64,000 nt of DNA, from assembly GCA_949317995.1 (NCBI GenBank), contig OX439036.1:90433920-90497919 (forward strand), written 5' to 3'. Of the stretch, positions 10,918 to 22,332 are shown piece after piece (within the stretch, counting starts at the first letter, position 1; the number at the start of each line of letters is the position of its first letter). Both the position numbers and the translations under genes were made by a program. Under the pieces are notes generated by a model, which saw nothing but the letters and a program-made list of their open reading frames with translations, was not told where the DNA came from and made no database searches. The DNA comes from Acholoe squamosa. Its lineage: Eukaryota > Annelida > Polychaeta > Phyllodocida > Polynoidae.

Positions 10918-13900
10918 TACTGGCTACAGGAGAGTGCTGAATGTAGAAGGCAGACAGCGGACACAACACCACCTCCGGTCATCTCTCCTCTTACCCAGAC
11001 ACTACTGCCCCTCCTCCAGCTGCCCGCCCACACACACGCCATGCCACACCGGGGGCAATAGTTTCAACAAGCAACCATGGCCATTTCTAGAGGCAATGTA
11101 CATCTCCAAGGCCAACAGAGGTGTTCTCTTCTGTCTGGTACTGTTAGTCTCTTCCCTGCCCCTGTATACACAAGATCTGCCTCCCACTCCTGTAGTATCT
11201 CTGTGTGGATAGGGATGGCATGTGTACCTTTCAGCCTGCTGATTTCTCACGCTCCAATATCCAAAGACTGACAAAAAACAGGAGATGAACGCCTCGCCCT
11301 AGATGACTGCATTCTGTGATTTTCCTGGCGCTCGTCTTAATGACAAGCAGAGTTGGCGACGACTGATTACCACCTGGTAAAAGCCACACATCCCCTGCCT
11401 GCCCACTTTGTGATCCAATTGCTCTGGTGCCAATGTCTTCGGGGCCTCCCGCCGCCCTACAGGAAGGCAATAATGTGTGAGCATGAAACAGGTCTCCCAG
11501 TCCTAATGATGCCTCCCCAAAATTACAGGCCGGTGGAAAGCCTATCTGGGTAACAGAAACCTCTTTATTCCTATTTCATGTTGTTAATATAAAAGGCCGT
11601 GGTAATTTTTGTGAGATCCTTCAGATTTATGAAGTTTTATCTTAGCAGCCAAAAGAGGATGCTCAAAAAAGGACCCTCCATTGTGCTGATAATATATGGA
11701 AATGGACTCTTTTATGAGGACGAAATGTCTACTGTAGTAGGGACTACTAACCCTATCAGAGCACCCAATGTTAGGTCCATCAGTGCCATGATCACGTGAT
11801 CTGTGAAATTGGGTGTGGAGATGCCCATAGTCTATCCACACATATTGATCGTATACCATCCATGTCTATCATTATGCAAGTGGGTTTAATGGGAATGGCA
11901 GTGAATAACTACAGACTGTCCTCTGGGCTGCCCATTCCCCTCCCCACGTCTGTTGGCTTATTGATCTCATTTTCACCTCTTTTGCATACAAATCTGGGTA
12001 CTGCTGAGTAAACAAAACCTCCAGAGCAGCGACGTCCCCAAGGGAAACCAGAATGACTAAAAGGACGCTTGCTGCTCGTCACATAGGACGACTCTGCAGG
12101 AAATTGCATTTTCAACACCGACTGATTTCTGACAGATTTACTGACAGAAATCCTAATCCTGCTGGAGGTTTAATTGGTTCACTGTTGGGAGGGACGAGAA
12201 GGACTATCAGGGATCAATGGACAAAACACTGCTTTGATCTCGGGCGAAACCTGAATTAATCCATGATTAATGGTTGGAAGAACTCCCTTGGATGTTTTCC
12301 CAGTTTGATGTGATTAATACGGGTTACATTTTGATTTTTCCCCTGTAAAGGAATCTGAACTTGAGCGTCAAATGGAAAGGACCAACAGGAGGCAATTATC
12401 CTACCTACCCCCCTCCTCCTGTGTGGGGCGGTGGGCTGCGTCAGCACCATTATCTGGCCCAATCGCTCAGAAGTTCTAACATTGCTTTTTTTCAAATTTC
12501 AACCAAATCACAGTAATATTGTCAGGCAATGGCTACTTACACAAGCACTGAATTAAAAACTGTTTAAATTAGCCCTCCCAACTTGGAATACCATCCACAG
12601 AGGATGCCAGAATCATGTGGATATTCCAGTCGATACCGTATAATCAGGAATCAATAAACAAACTGTCAGCACGTCTACATCAAATGTGACAGGATCTGCA
12701 AAATTGGCCCTAGTGCAGGGTGTATTAAGGTCCCTATTTCCAGTACATGTCACAAATACAGAAGGATCCTTTAAATAATTCACTGTTAAGAGGCATAAAT
12801 AGTACTACGCATATTTCACCATCACCCATACATACATGGCAATTCAGGCAGAAAGGTACTGTAACTATGTGGGTATTGTTCAATTGGAGGTTACCCTAAC
12901 GCAGGGTCAGGTCCCAATGATTACACTCAATTTACACGACTGCTGATTCAGGCAGTGAGCACACAGAAGCCTCTGGAGGCACTTTGTGGCTTCACATGGA
13001 GGTACTGGAGGAGAGGACTTCCATCACACACAACCACCCCTACCCTTATTTCCTCCTTAATGCTTCTATGCCTGGCCCGTGGGAACGGTGGGTGTGTGGG
13101 CCAGCTGGGTAGGGTCAGTCCTTCCGCCCCTGCCTCACACCTACCCCAGCTGCCTTTATTGACTTAATTAAGAGCTTTGTTCCCAGGCTGGAGGCGCTTA
13201 AGTCCCGTATCTGTAGGCACAAAGTGTTGCACAGGATGCAGGACCTGTCCATTACAAAGGTCTGAATTATGTTTTGATCAATTCTTAAAGGTGAAGTCCC
13301 TCCCCATCCTCCTTTCTCTGCTGACCTGTGGTGTCCCTTTCCTCGGAGAGCCGGCGAGCCTCCTCCAGGGGATATTCAGTGTCTGCAGGACATCTACAGA
13401 GACGAATAGTCCCTAAGGGGCCGGATCAGTGGACCTTCTGTACTGCAGCCCTTATTCTGCACCTTATAACTCTTTGCAGGCCATATAGTGGGTCCATGCA
13501 TTTGGTCCATTTAACGTGGGGATCTTTAATGAAGCCCTGTCATGCATCATGTAGACCTGAACACGTTCATACGCTATACAGTATGATGCACCACTGCAGT
13601 GTCCTCAAGGCTCTTGCATCAAGTCCACAAAGGAATGTGGAAATAAAGCAGGTCCATGCTGCACCCAAAAGGGGTGCAAGGCCCCACCTCCCCCTTTACC
13701 TCCACCCTGCTATCCACACCCATCTCACCCTGCCTCTTTTCCATCTGCAACCTCCTCCTTGAGAAGCACTTCCAACATATACCAGTAGCAGTGCCAATAC
13801 CACTGTACTGCCAGCACCAGTGCCACTTACACCACCATCAATACCCTCGTACCATTTTGACAAATGTGCAGCCCTTCCCAATAGTGTGAAAAGATGTTAT

Positions 13901-14967
13901 TAGAATTCAGCCCAGTTTAAAATATGTAGCGATGAAACAAAAATAAAAATCAATAGTGGGAACTCAGTACAAACATTCGTGCATGTTCTATGGGAATGGT
14001 TCCGATTGGAATTGCCAAATGAATTGCAGTGCAATGGGTGATTAAGATTTTGCTTCATTCAATTGTTTTCTAAACTCTTTGAACATTCAAAGCGACTGAT
14101 TATTTCCACAGTATAAAACTTGGCCCTTGCCCTGTGGAATAACATGTCCCAGTGCTCTAAGGTCCATACCGTGGTATTATCAAATATAAAGTTTCACTAA
14201 AATGTACCCATTTTATTTATGTACAAGATATCAGTGAATATAGGAAATTGGAGTTCATAGCAGGGCCCTTTACTACCCACCATAACTCAGTGACCCTAAA
14301 CTGTAGTAAGCGTATATATCACCAACCCTAGCCATAACATTCACCAACTATACATTCTGTCTACATTGATGTTCTAGATATGACTCTCCCTAATATCCCC
14401 AGCAAAGAGGCGCCCCCTTATTTGATATGGGTAATGTCTTGGCCCCATGACCCTGATGTTCTGTGCAGCATTCCTGAGGGCCTCCATACAGACCAATAAC
14501 ACAGAATATGACCTACCATATACTTGATGGAGCAGTACCATTGTGCCGTTATAGATGTAATAGGCGAATGGGGTTGTGGCGCTGGAGAGCAGTGTATTGC
14601 TATATGGGATGCAGGGCTTGGCTGGGCTACAGGGACAGGGCATGACAGTGCATGGGCATTATTGCTTGTCCAAATGTATGCGTATAACTTCGCCAACCGT
14701 GTGGGTACTCATATTGAGTAGCCTGATGCAAGGTTCATGTAGGGGGACAGTTTGAGCGAAACATGTATGAAAACATATTTATTGAGATAGCGATAGGGTA
14801 GATTAGATTGAGACGTACACATCCCTTGAGAAGTACACCTCATAAAATGGACATTAAATGGGTGTTTGGTACTGAATCAACATTGCCAAAGATTTGATGT
14901 GTATTGAATCAACCAGTTAATAATATTAATTCACCAGAAATATCTAACTATAGATATTTTTCATGCA
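10918..14967. other. Four kilobases with no recognised feature
   Basis: No protein-like exon, tRNA, tandem array or clear TIR element was found. Open frames up to about 144 codons (for example 13328-13762, plus) have no family signature. A GATTTCTG/CAGAAATC hairpin lies near 12124-12152. Confidence 0.4.
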
Positions 14968-14997
14968 AAAGATTTTTTCATGCAAAAAATATTCTTA

Positions 14998-15104
14998 CGG
15001 GTACTGGGGGATTCCTGCGGGTACAGGGAGGATTCCTGCGGGTACTGGGGGATTCCTGTGGGTACTGGGGGATTCCTGCGGGTACTGGGGGATTCCTGCG
15101 GGTA
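14998..15104. repeat. 20 bp minisatellite, left arm of foldback
   Basis: About five tandem copies of GGATTCCTGCGGGTACTGGG with few changes, in the opposite sense to the array at 15540-15955. Confidence 0.85.
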
Positions 15105-15270
15105 CATAAGCAAATGTCCATGACCAGGGAATAAATTTGCATCGTATTCACCAAGGTGAGGCTGTTCATATTCAACGACACCTTATAGGCGGAGTTGAAT
15201 GCGGACAGGCCTCACCGATGTGAATACAATGCAAATTTATTCCCTGTAATCGACATTTGCATTTATGTCA
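15101..15270. repeat. Long imperfect palindrome, arms about 75 bp
   Basis: The left arm contains CAGGGAATAAATTTGC, ATTCACCAAGGTGAGGC and ATTCAAC. The right arm contains their complements in reverse order (GTTGAATG, GCCTCACC, GCAAATTTATTCCCTG). The loop is only about 20 bp (15174-15193). As RNA it would fold into a long hairpin. Confidence 0.85.
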
Positions 15271-15348
15271 TAACCTAGGGGGTTATTTTGCCTTTAAATA
15301 AAGAAAAGATAAGCTAAGATCTGCTTAAAATCCAAGATGGCGGACACC

Positions 15349-15377
15349 CATTGAATACAGACACATTGTATTCAATG
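15349..15377. repeat. 11 bp perfect hairpin inside the foldback spacer
   Basis: CATTGAATACA and TGTATTCAATG are separated by 7 bases. Just upstream, AAGATGGCGGAC (about 15334-15345) matches the YY1 consensus. Confidence 0.7.
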
Positions 15378-15539
15378 CCTCCCATTGAATACGGCAGTTC
15401 TAGTACTAATCTATAGTGAAGCTCGTATCAGCCATGACATAAAGGAGGATTCCTGCAAGTACAGGAAATGATTCTTGCGGGTACAGAAACATTCATGTTG
15501 GGGCTTGAGGAGTTTATCATCATTCAGTTTCCAGAAGAA

Positions 15540-15955
15540 CAGTTTAGTATCCGCAAGAATTGTTCAGTACCCGCAAGAATTGTTCAGTATCTGCAAGAAT
15601 TGTTCAGTATCCGCAAGCATTGTTCAGTACCCACAAGAATGTTCCTGTTTCCGCAGGAATGTCCCTGTTTCCACAGGAATGTTCATGTACCTGCAGGAAT
15701 ATATTTTGCATGAAAAAAATCTTTTTATTATGTTTCCGCAAGAATGTTCCTGTTTCTGCAAGAATGTTCCTGTTTCTGCAGGAATGTCCCTGTTTCCACA
15801 GGAATGTTCATGTACCCGCAGGAATATATTTTGCATGAAAAAAATCCTTTTATTATGTTCCTGTTTCCGCAGGAATGTTCCTGTTTTCCGCAGGAATGTC
15901 CCTGTTTCCGCAGGAATGTTCCTGTACCCACAGGAATATATTTTGCATGAAAAAA
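15540..15955. repeat. 20 bp minisatellite with higher-order structure, right arm
   Basis: Tandem units resemble TTGTTCAGTATCCGCAAGAA at first and TTCCTGTTTCCGCAGGAATG later. The terminal word ATATATTTTGCATGAAAAAA is embedded three times (near 15701, 15826 and 15938), so a block of about 112-125 bp made of minisatellite plus terminus has itself been duplicated. Open frames in all three registers on both strands follow from this. Confidence 0.85.
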
Positions 15956-16271
15956 AATCTTTTTAGTATGTCCTATTAGGGGCTCCGTAGTATATGGAGT
16001 ATTGCCAGACCCTTTTATTAATATTCTGTCATTCTTTGTATAGGTAAGATATTTTATCTTGTGAGTATTAGTGCAATCTATATTTGAAATACCAGTGGCT
16101 GTATGTGGCTGTACCCAGTCACATGCAGTGGGGTTGTGTATTGTGGAGCTACATATTGTCCACTTGGCTTTGCACAGTTTGTTCCTAAGTAGAGCCTGAT
16201 TGATTGGTACTCATGGTATCCAGGTGGGTTGACTAGTGTGCACCTGTAGCAGGTACCTCTCCCTCAATCTA

Positions 16272-16460
16272 TAAGGGCCATTTTCCACCACCCGATATGT
16301 CCCCTCTGTCGGCCGCTAGACCCATAGTAGATGCTATTTTCAGCCGACAAAGACCATGCCCCACCATTGAACCCTATGGCAGCCCTGTCGGCCGAGGTGG
16401 TTGAGTGTGGCAGCTGTCCGCCGAAAGAGGTACCCTGTCGGATGGTGAAAAACGGCCCTA
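16272..16460. mobile_element. 190 bp TIR element (MITE)
   Basis: The left end is TAAGGGCCATTTTCCACC and the right end, reverse-complemented, is TAGGGCCGTTTTTCACC. The similarity extends over about 25 bp. CTGTCGGCC words are found inside both ends. Bounding TA dinucleotides would fit a Tc1/mariner-type target, but that is not secure. Confidence 0.65.
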
Positions 16461-16643
16461 AAGGTTCCTATGCAAATTAGCCATGTGTTTTCAGGATCAC
16501 ACAATGTTGACACAGAGATGAAGGTGGACAAACTAAAGAAATGTCTCTAATGCACAAGTGGGCAATATATTATACATGTATTGTCAACATACATCATGTA
16601 GGAGATAATGTAGGAACATAGGGCTGAATCCTACATCCAGTAG

Positions 16644-17572
16644 TGTTGTAATTAGACAGATCAGGCTTTAGACAGATCAAGTTTTGCTGTACAAGTATCA
16701 ACTTTGTTGCTGTAAATACAAAATTACAGCAAGTGTTGCTGTAGATATGCTCTCATATATTTGCTGTAGCCCCAAATACAGCAACACCTGCTGTTCAGTT
16801 ACAGAGTGTATTGCTGTATATGCAGGATTACAGAAAGTACTGCTGTAGACATTGTGGTTCTGTGCTTTGGCACCAGATGGCCTTAGTATGTCTTTGGCAG
16901 ATAATTTTTACCCAAAGCTGAATTTTTTTCATTTATGAAAAGGAAGTGAAATGTGTCACATAATTGAATAATTTGCAAGAGTGAACATATTGTATTTTAG
17001 TTTGATAACATGTGGAACTCTTCATTAAACTATGTAAACTAAAGCAGAAACTTCTACATTCTGTCACACACACCTTTCCTGTGGCTTGGAAGTAAATATG
17101 AGTATGGACACCAAGCTTCCTAGTGTATTAGCTAAAGTGCCGGTTGCAAAGATGATGTCATACACCACACTTGCCTGTTGTGACTTGGGTGTGATACTCA
17201 ATGGCTAGTTTTACACCCATTTAGTAATAAATGATGCTACATAGCTGGCTATCATGATGGCCCAACAAAATATCTCTAGTTGGTCAGGCCAACCAAAATA
17301 GAATGACCGAAACATTAAAGTCTTCTGTACATTTACAGCAAATTACAATCTACTGTGCATTTACAGCAAATTCTACTGGAACAATTGCTGCCAGCAACTT
17401 TTGCTGTTCAACAACAGTAGTATGATTTACAGTAGCAGTTACTGTAGTCCAACAGGACATGTTGCTGTACCTTTACAGCAAGTCAGTTGCTGTAGACCTA
17501 CAGCAAAATCTACTGGAACAATTGCTGCCAGCAACTTTTGCTGTAGATGTACAGCATTTACTATTTACAGTG
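16644..17572. mobile_element. CACTG-type transposon with TGCTGTA subterminal repeats
   Basis: The right end is CTATTTACAGTG, followed by TAG. The left end is a mutated TGTTGTAATTAG, preceded by TAG; eight of twelve bases match the reverse complement of the right end, and the first three mismatches are all transitions. The TAG on both sides fits a 3 bp target duplication. TGCTGTA or TACAGCA occurs about 17 times in the outer 200 bp on each side in both orientations. A 45 bp direct repeat (17363-17407 and 17500-17544) lies near the right end. The plan matches EnSpm/CACTA-type elements; no transposase is encoded. Confidence 0.6.
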
Positions 17573-18321
17573 TAGGAATAGACTAGTTCTAAGTAGCTTC
17601 GTGACTGATGTAGAGAAATATAAGAGGTGGTTGGGGTGATATGCTGCGGTCTTTTATATCTAGAGATCCAGTGAAGTCTACCCACTACATGCTGTAGATA
17701 TTGCCTAGGGCGAGCGCGCATATCATCAAAGATATAATACTCGGTCTTTCCCTACGCGTCTCTGTTATCACAAGATATTGCTCTTCACGCGAGGGACGGT
17801 CATGGGGGCTCACGACCCAGGGGCTCCGGACGCGGAGAAGCCACTCCTAATGGCGGCAGATAAGTGCCCACTGTCAGCCATGATTTCCGCCTCCCATGAG
17901 ACCGTTCTTCTGCCACAGGAAGCCGTCCCCAGCCGTCAGAGGAGGCCCCGGCGTCCCACAGCCCTGCAGACCAGGGGCGATAAACTCTATCTGTAGCGGC
18001 GAATGGGACCAGAGTGATGTTACCGAGTGCCCAGGGATGGCTCCCCCCATCTTAACCCACCCCATGTCTTCCTGGTGCCACGCCGACACCAACGGACGCT
18101 GCTAGGGGAGTATTGTGTGTAGATGGGTTCCTGCTAGCCTGGTATTAGTAGACCGTATAGGCAGTATGGGATGTGCTGGGCCACCAGTAGTATACTGGTA
18201 TAAGGACTATAAGCGTGAGGAGCAGCACCTATATCTAAGGAGAAACACAACAGGGCTATTGTGTGCACGCACATGGCCCAGGGAAATATGATTTGATTGG
18301 GATTAAGGGGCTTGTAATGCG

Positions 18322-18765
18322 GGAAGCCATCACAGAATGAGGAGCCTGGTTGGCCAGATTAGCAAGTGGCTTCATCAGGTCAGCTAGCCACTCTAAATGA
18401 ATAGGATAAGTGTAGCTATAACTGTAATGGGGGGGGGGCGAGAGTGAAACCACCCAGAAGCCATAACAATAAATGGTCAAGAAATATTATCTGAAGGATA
18501 TTTTTTGCTTCCTGTGTAACAATGAGAGATATTTGACAGATATTGGAGACTAATTGTGTAATTCTGGTCAATATACTAAGGAGGTATTATGGAGTAATTA
18601 AGAAGCCACTATGGAAGCCACGTCTCGGAAGCCACCCTTCAAACATGGTATATTCACATTGGTGTGATGGGACAACTACTACCATATACAGAGGAAGCAC
18701 AGGGGGGTAATAATATTTAATGCACACTAGTCTAGAAAGTCTTGAAGAAGCCATATCGGAAGCCA
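18322..18765 (+). repeat. GAAGCCA word cluster
   Basis: GAAGCCA occurs at about 18323, 18458, 18602, 18614, 18628, 18747 and 18759, all in the same orientation. Two of the neighbouring pairs are exactly 12 bp apart. The same 12 bp spacing recurs at 28268/28280 and 47245/47257/47269. Confidence 0.6.
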
Positions 18766-20044
18766 TCAAGAAGCCTATTTTCGTGAATGGCCTGCATTCA
18801 GATTCTGCCTTGCATATAAAGTGGATATGTAGTGAGCTCAGTGTGTGTGCGCAGGCCGTTCGGCTGCTTGGCTATTGCTGGTCATGAGATGTTGGGACTA
18901 ACCCGTTATGACATATTGCCTTTCAAATCATAATCAGTTTCTCACATGATACATTATGTACCATAGCCCAGCTGTAATTCATATATATCAAAAGTGAATT
19001 GAAAGAAGAAAAAAGAAAAGAGTGAATTGGGAGGAGCTGAAATCATATAACCAGTCTGAATTAAGAAACAAAAGGAGTAGAGTACACGGTATGATATAAC
19101 AGTATCACTGACTATCCCAGGCCATTGAATTTACGGACTGAACTGACAGCAAAGTAGCAACACCAATCCATATTGCCCACAGTATTTGGTGGCACGTCCA
19201 ACCACTCTTTCTCCCCAATACCTCTCAACAGTCCAGAGGATGCGTAAACTGGGCCTACTTGATTAACATTACCCCACCGTATGACCAAACCGCCTGCTCC
19301 ATGAAGGCCCCCTGTGTAGGCCTGGAGTAGTCCTATTGACCCACAAGTCTGCATATCGGCTCTACAAGGGCCAATAGACGGTCGGGGTTGATGGATCGGG
19401 GTAGGATCGGCGCGGCCTGGATTATTGGAATAGACAGCCACCATGGAGGTTAGTGATGTGAGTCACTGTGAGCAGCTCATGGGACGTCAGTGGAGCTGCC
19501 GGCTCCTAACGGATTATGAAAAAACGAGTGTGGGGTCCAAAGAGAACGTTAGGGGCGAGGGAGCTAAGGGGAAGACCCTATAATAAGGGATCGGCTATGA
19601 CTCAGTGACTACTCAACGGAGGGTAAATTGAATAGATCACACGTTTGTGACGTGTATGTAGAGCCTTGACTCATTCACAACGCAGTACGGTAGAATAAAG
19701 CCGGGGAATAAAGGGGTGAACGCCTTCAAACAGAATGCTGTCCATCAGTTGGGTGTCTGACCTGCCATTATAGTCATATTTTTATGAAAGATTAGCCTTT
19801 TATCCCCACCTTTTATTATATGGATTTACCTCTTACTATAAGTAGCTTAAATGCTGCGGCTTCAGCAATCCATGAGACTCTGTCTTCAGTGGCAATCATG
19901 ATATAGCGTGTTTGGGTAATGTATAGCCCACTGCCTACAGCAGTCTACAAGTGTAGAATGTTCAGATTGAAATGGAGCCTATTGACGCTACCTGCCCTAT
20001 CATACATGTGTAATAGGACGCCCCGAGGGCGTCATTCACGGCCC

Positions 20045-20069
20045 ACTCTCTCTCTCTCTCTCTCTCTCT
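20045..20069. repeat. (CT)n microsatellite
   Basis: About 24 bases of pure CT repeat. Confidence 0.95.
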
Positions 20070-20126
20070 TTTCAGTTTTCCAATCATGAAATGACGCACT
20101 GCTTCATTTCTGTGTGCCACATATGA

Positions 20127-20325
20127 CAGGGCTCCACTAGGCGGCACGGGGCGGCAGCGTCACAGGCGGCACAGGTTTGGGGTACCCTTTCTGTCTGTCA
20201 ATGCAAGAATGCAGCGCCGCGACATTGACGCGAAACGCTGCGTTCCTGATTCGACAAGCAGAAAGGATACCCCAATATGATTCGCACAGGAACGCTGCCG
20301 CCCTGTGTCGCCTAGTGGAGTTTTG
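20127..20325. mobile_element. 199 bp TIR element, hAT-like ends
   Basis: The left end CAGGGCTCCACTAGGCGGCA pairs with a right end whose reverse complement begins CAAAACTCCACTAGGCGACA. Similarity continues for about 35 bp through GGGCGGCAGCGT. The inner sequence GGGGTACCCTTTCTG is also mirrored. CAGGG-type termini are typical of hAT elements, but an 8 bp target duplication was not found. Confidence 0.65.
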
Positions 20326-22135
20326 GCTATACATGTACTTGATAAATAGGCTGCAGGTGGATGGGGGGGCGGGTGAGTAAATATGAAGCGTAGGTGTGTA
20401 CTGGATGAAGGGATCTTGTAAATGACCGGCATGAAAGGGCATAAACACGTCTTTAAATTATGTAAAGGTGCTGACCAGTTATCATCCTACAATATGACAC
20501 TAGGACTGGCGGAGCTCTCAAACGCAGCTCGATGATTATCTTTGGGTTTTAAATGCTAGGGTTAGGTCAAGTCAGCCCAAATAATTGTGGGCAAATGAGG
20601 GGAAAGGGCCCTCCCTGCGAGATTTTTAGTATTAGATTCGGCCACTAGGGGAGCCACAGAGGCTAAAAACATGAAAAATAGACAAAAGAATTGCTATTAT
20701 GTAATTTTTTATACAGAAAAAGATGGTTTTCTCAAAAACGTTCTATTTTCTGGCACTTCCTGTGTATGTAGAGTGTAAATGGAACATTTTGAATCCAAAA
20801 CAAGGCCTAAATAAGCATTCTCAGAGATATGGGATGCCATGGCAACCAAAATAATATTCCAAAGAGAAAAAATATTAATGTCAATTGATACAATGATTCA
20901 TGTAAATTCATATGCTGAAAAAAGCATTGAGATACCATTTCTAGATCCAAAGTTATGCCCAAATGTATGGAAAGGGTTGGCCACTTTTCAATTGATTATT
21001 TGAATCATTATGCTAATTAGATGCCTGATTTAATTAAAACAAGGAATGGTAGAGCTTATTGGCTGTATTGGTACAGTTATGTCATTCCATTTTCGTGAAG
21101 CAATATCTCAGAGACCAGAGGGGTTATCTGCAAGTGTTATACCTCATTTTAAAGCCAATGACTTCAATTCTAAATATCACATTTTACCTCGAATGACCCT
21201 TTCCCTTCATCTGTCCACAATTATTTTAATCTGTTCACCTTATGTTTACAACTGCAATATCTAGTGAGCATGTATGTGGCATGTACGAGAGCATATACGC
21301 GTGAATCACATATGTCAGTCGGTATGGGTATGTTGGGGTATCATGTTTGGGTACCCTTCATGTCGACCTGGAGTCCATTATTAACGACCTAAGCACCCCT
21401 CGCGGAATATGCACCCTGCCCTTTGGTCAGTCCTCCCACGACATATCCTCAGAGGAAAGGCAAACAAAGGGAATGACCTATAGCTTCCTGTCCATGACAG
21501 AATATATGCAATGAGGGGTTGGTGAGAAGTATTCACCCATGTTTTATGTAATAGGGTTCGGTGACCAAGGCATCCATACTCAGGCTGAGGCTGTAGGACG
21601 TTGTGTGTATGTACAGACCTGTAGTCTTTCTGTTAAACAGATATAATGAAGTTGTATTGAATTTGCCTTTCTTTCCATTTATTTTATATTAAATAATTTA
21701 GGTATCCAAACCAGAAAAGGAGAAAAGACCCTACCATCTTTTCCTTCCATTTTCAGGGGGGGGTGGAGAAAAGTACAAAGAGAAATTTTAAAGAATTACC
21801 CTAGACTTTAAGATTATGTAACCTCAAGCAAACTTCTTTCTTATTTCATTTCCGGCATTAGCTCGATATTGACTAGCAATTTCACGTCATTTACAGTTAT
21901 GAATTTTGTGAATGCGCCTTCTCATCCATTCAGTTTATAATCCACCAAGCGATACTGTCCCTAGAGATTACCTCCAACTGACGGACTGGAAAAAAACAGA
22001 AATTTGACTCATCCCCAATGCGCATTATGCACTTGAAATCCACATCATCCCCCAGATACACACACGTGTCACAGCACAGCTGAAATTTCTCCCTCAACTT
22101 TTTTTGAAGCACCTACTGCCGTGGCCTCTTTATCT
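20326..22135. other. AT-rich non-coding region
   Basis: 20640-21260 is markedly AT-rich. It includes ATGCCATGGCAACC near 20834, a half-perfect RFX X-box. No coding exon was found. Confidence 0.4.
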
Positions 22136-22138
22136 ATA

Positions 22139-22329
22139 GTGCACAGGCGTGGACTGGTTACCAGGTTTAGTCTGTGTAGGTGGTACCACTCACCTCCGTA
22201 ATCAAGGTCTGTGCATAGCAAATAAAAGCACCAGAGGGCAGCACGGTTCCCTTTAGTTTCTCACCCTTCTATAGCATATATGGATAACACCTACACAGAC
22301 TAAACCTGGTAAGCAGTCCACGCCCGTGC
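22139..22329. mobile_element. 191 bp MITE with about 40 bp TIRs and TATA target site
   Basis: The left end GTGCACAGGCGTGGACTG continues through ACCAGGTTTAGTCTGTGTAG. The right end is the reverse complement with few changes. TATA is present immediately outside both ends (22135-22138 and 22330-22333), which supports a 4 bp (or TA) target duplication. The interior carries CACCAGAGGGCAGCA at 22229-22243, a close match to the CTCF core. Confidence 0.8.
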
Positions 22330-22332
22330 TAT

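Larger units (their letters stand above)
14968..15966. mobile_element. Foldback-type element with opposed minisatellite arms
   Basis: The left end reads AAAAGATTTTTTCATGC and the right end is its near-exact reverse complement (GCATGAAAAAAAATCTTTTT). Inside the left end is a short array of a 20 bp unit, GGATTCCTGCGGGTACTGGG. Inside the right end is a longer array of the reverse-complement-like unit TTCCTGTTTCCGCAGGAATG. A near-perfect palindrome lies at 15101-15270 and a unique spacer at about 15271-15440. Inverted terminal segments with subterminal tandem arrays are the plan of foldback elements (Drosophila FB, sea urchin TU). No coding sequence is present. Target duplications could not be fixed. 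Confidence 0.65.
17576..20126. other. Non-coding region with GAAGCCA cluster and one CpG-rich patch
   Basis: 17700-17990 is locally CpG-rich and holds a 65-codon frame starting ATGGGGGCTCAC at 17802 with stop at 17996. It has no recognised family and no strong splice donor. 18322-18765 holds the GAAGCCA cluster listed separately. A run of about ten G lies near 18429. GAGCAGCTC is at 19470. Confidence 0.35.

Noticed and set aside
13328-13762. A 144-codon plus-strand frame
   Set aside because: Its C-terminus is set by a C-rich tract; no family resemblance.
15475-15966. A 163-codon frame rich in CFRRNVPV-like repeats
   Set aside because: It is the minisatellite arm of the foldback element read in frame; other frames and strands are equally open.
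14955-15966. CRISPR-like array
   Set aside because: Repeats are directly adjacent without unique spacers and occur with inverted ends in what looks like eukaryotic DNA.
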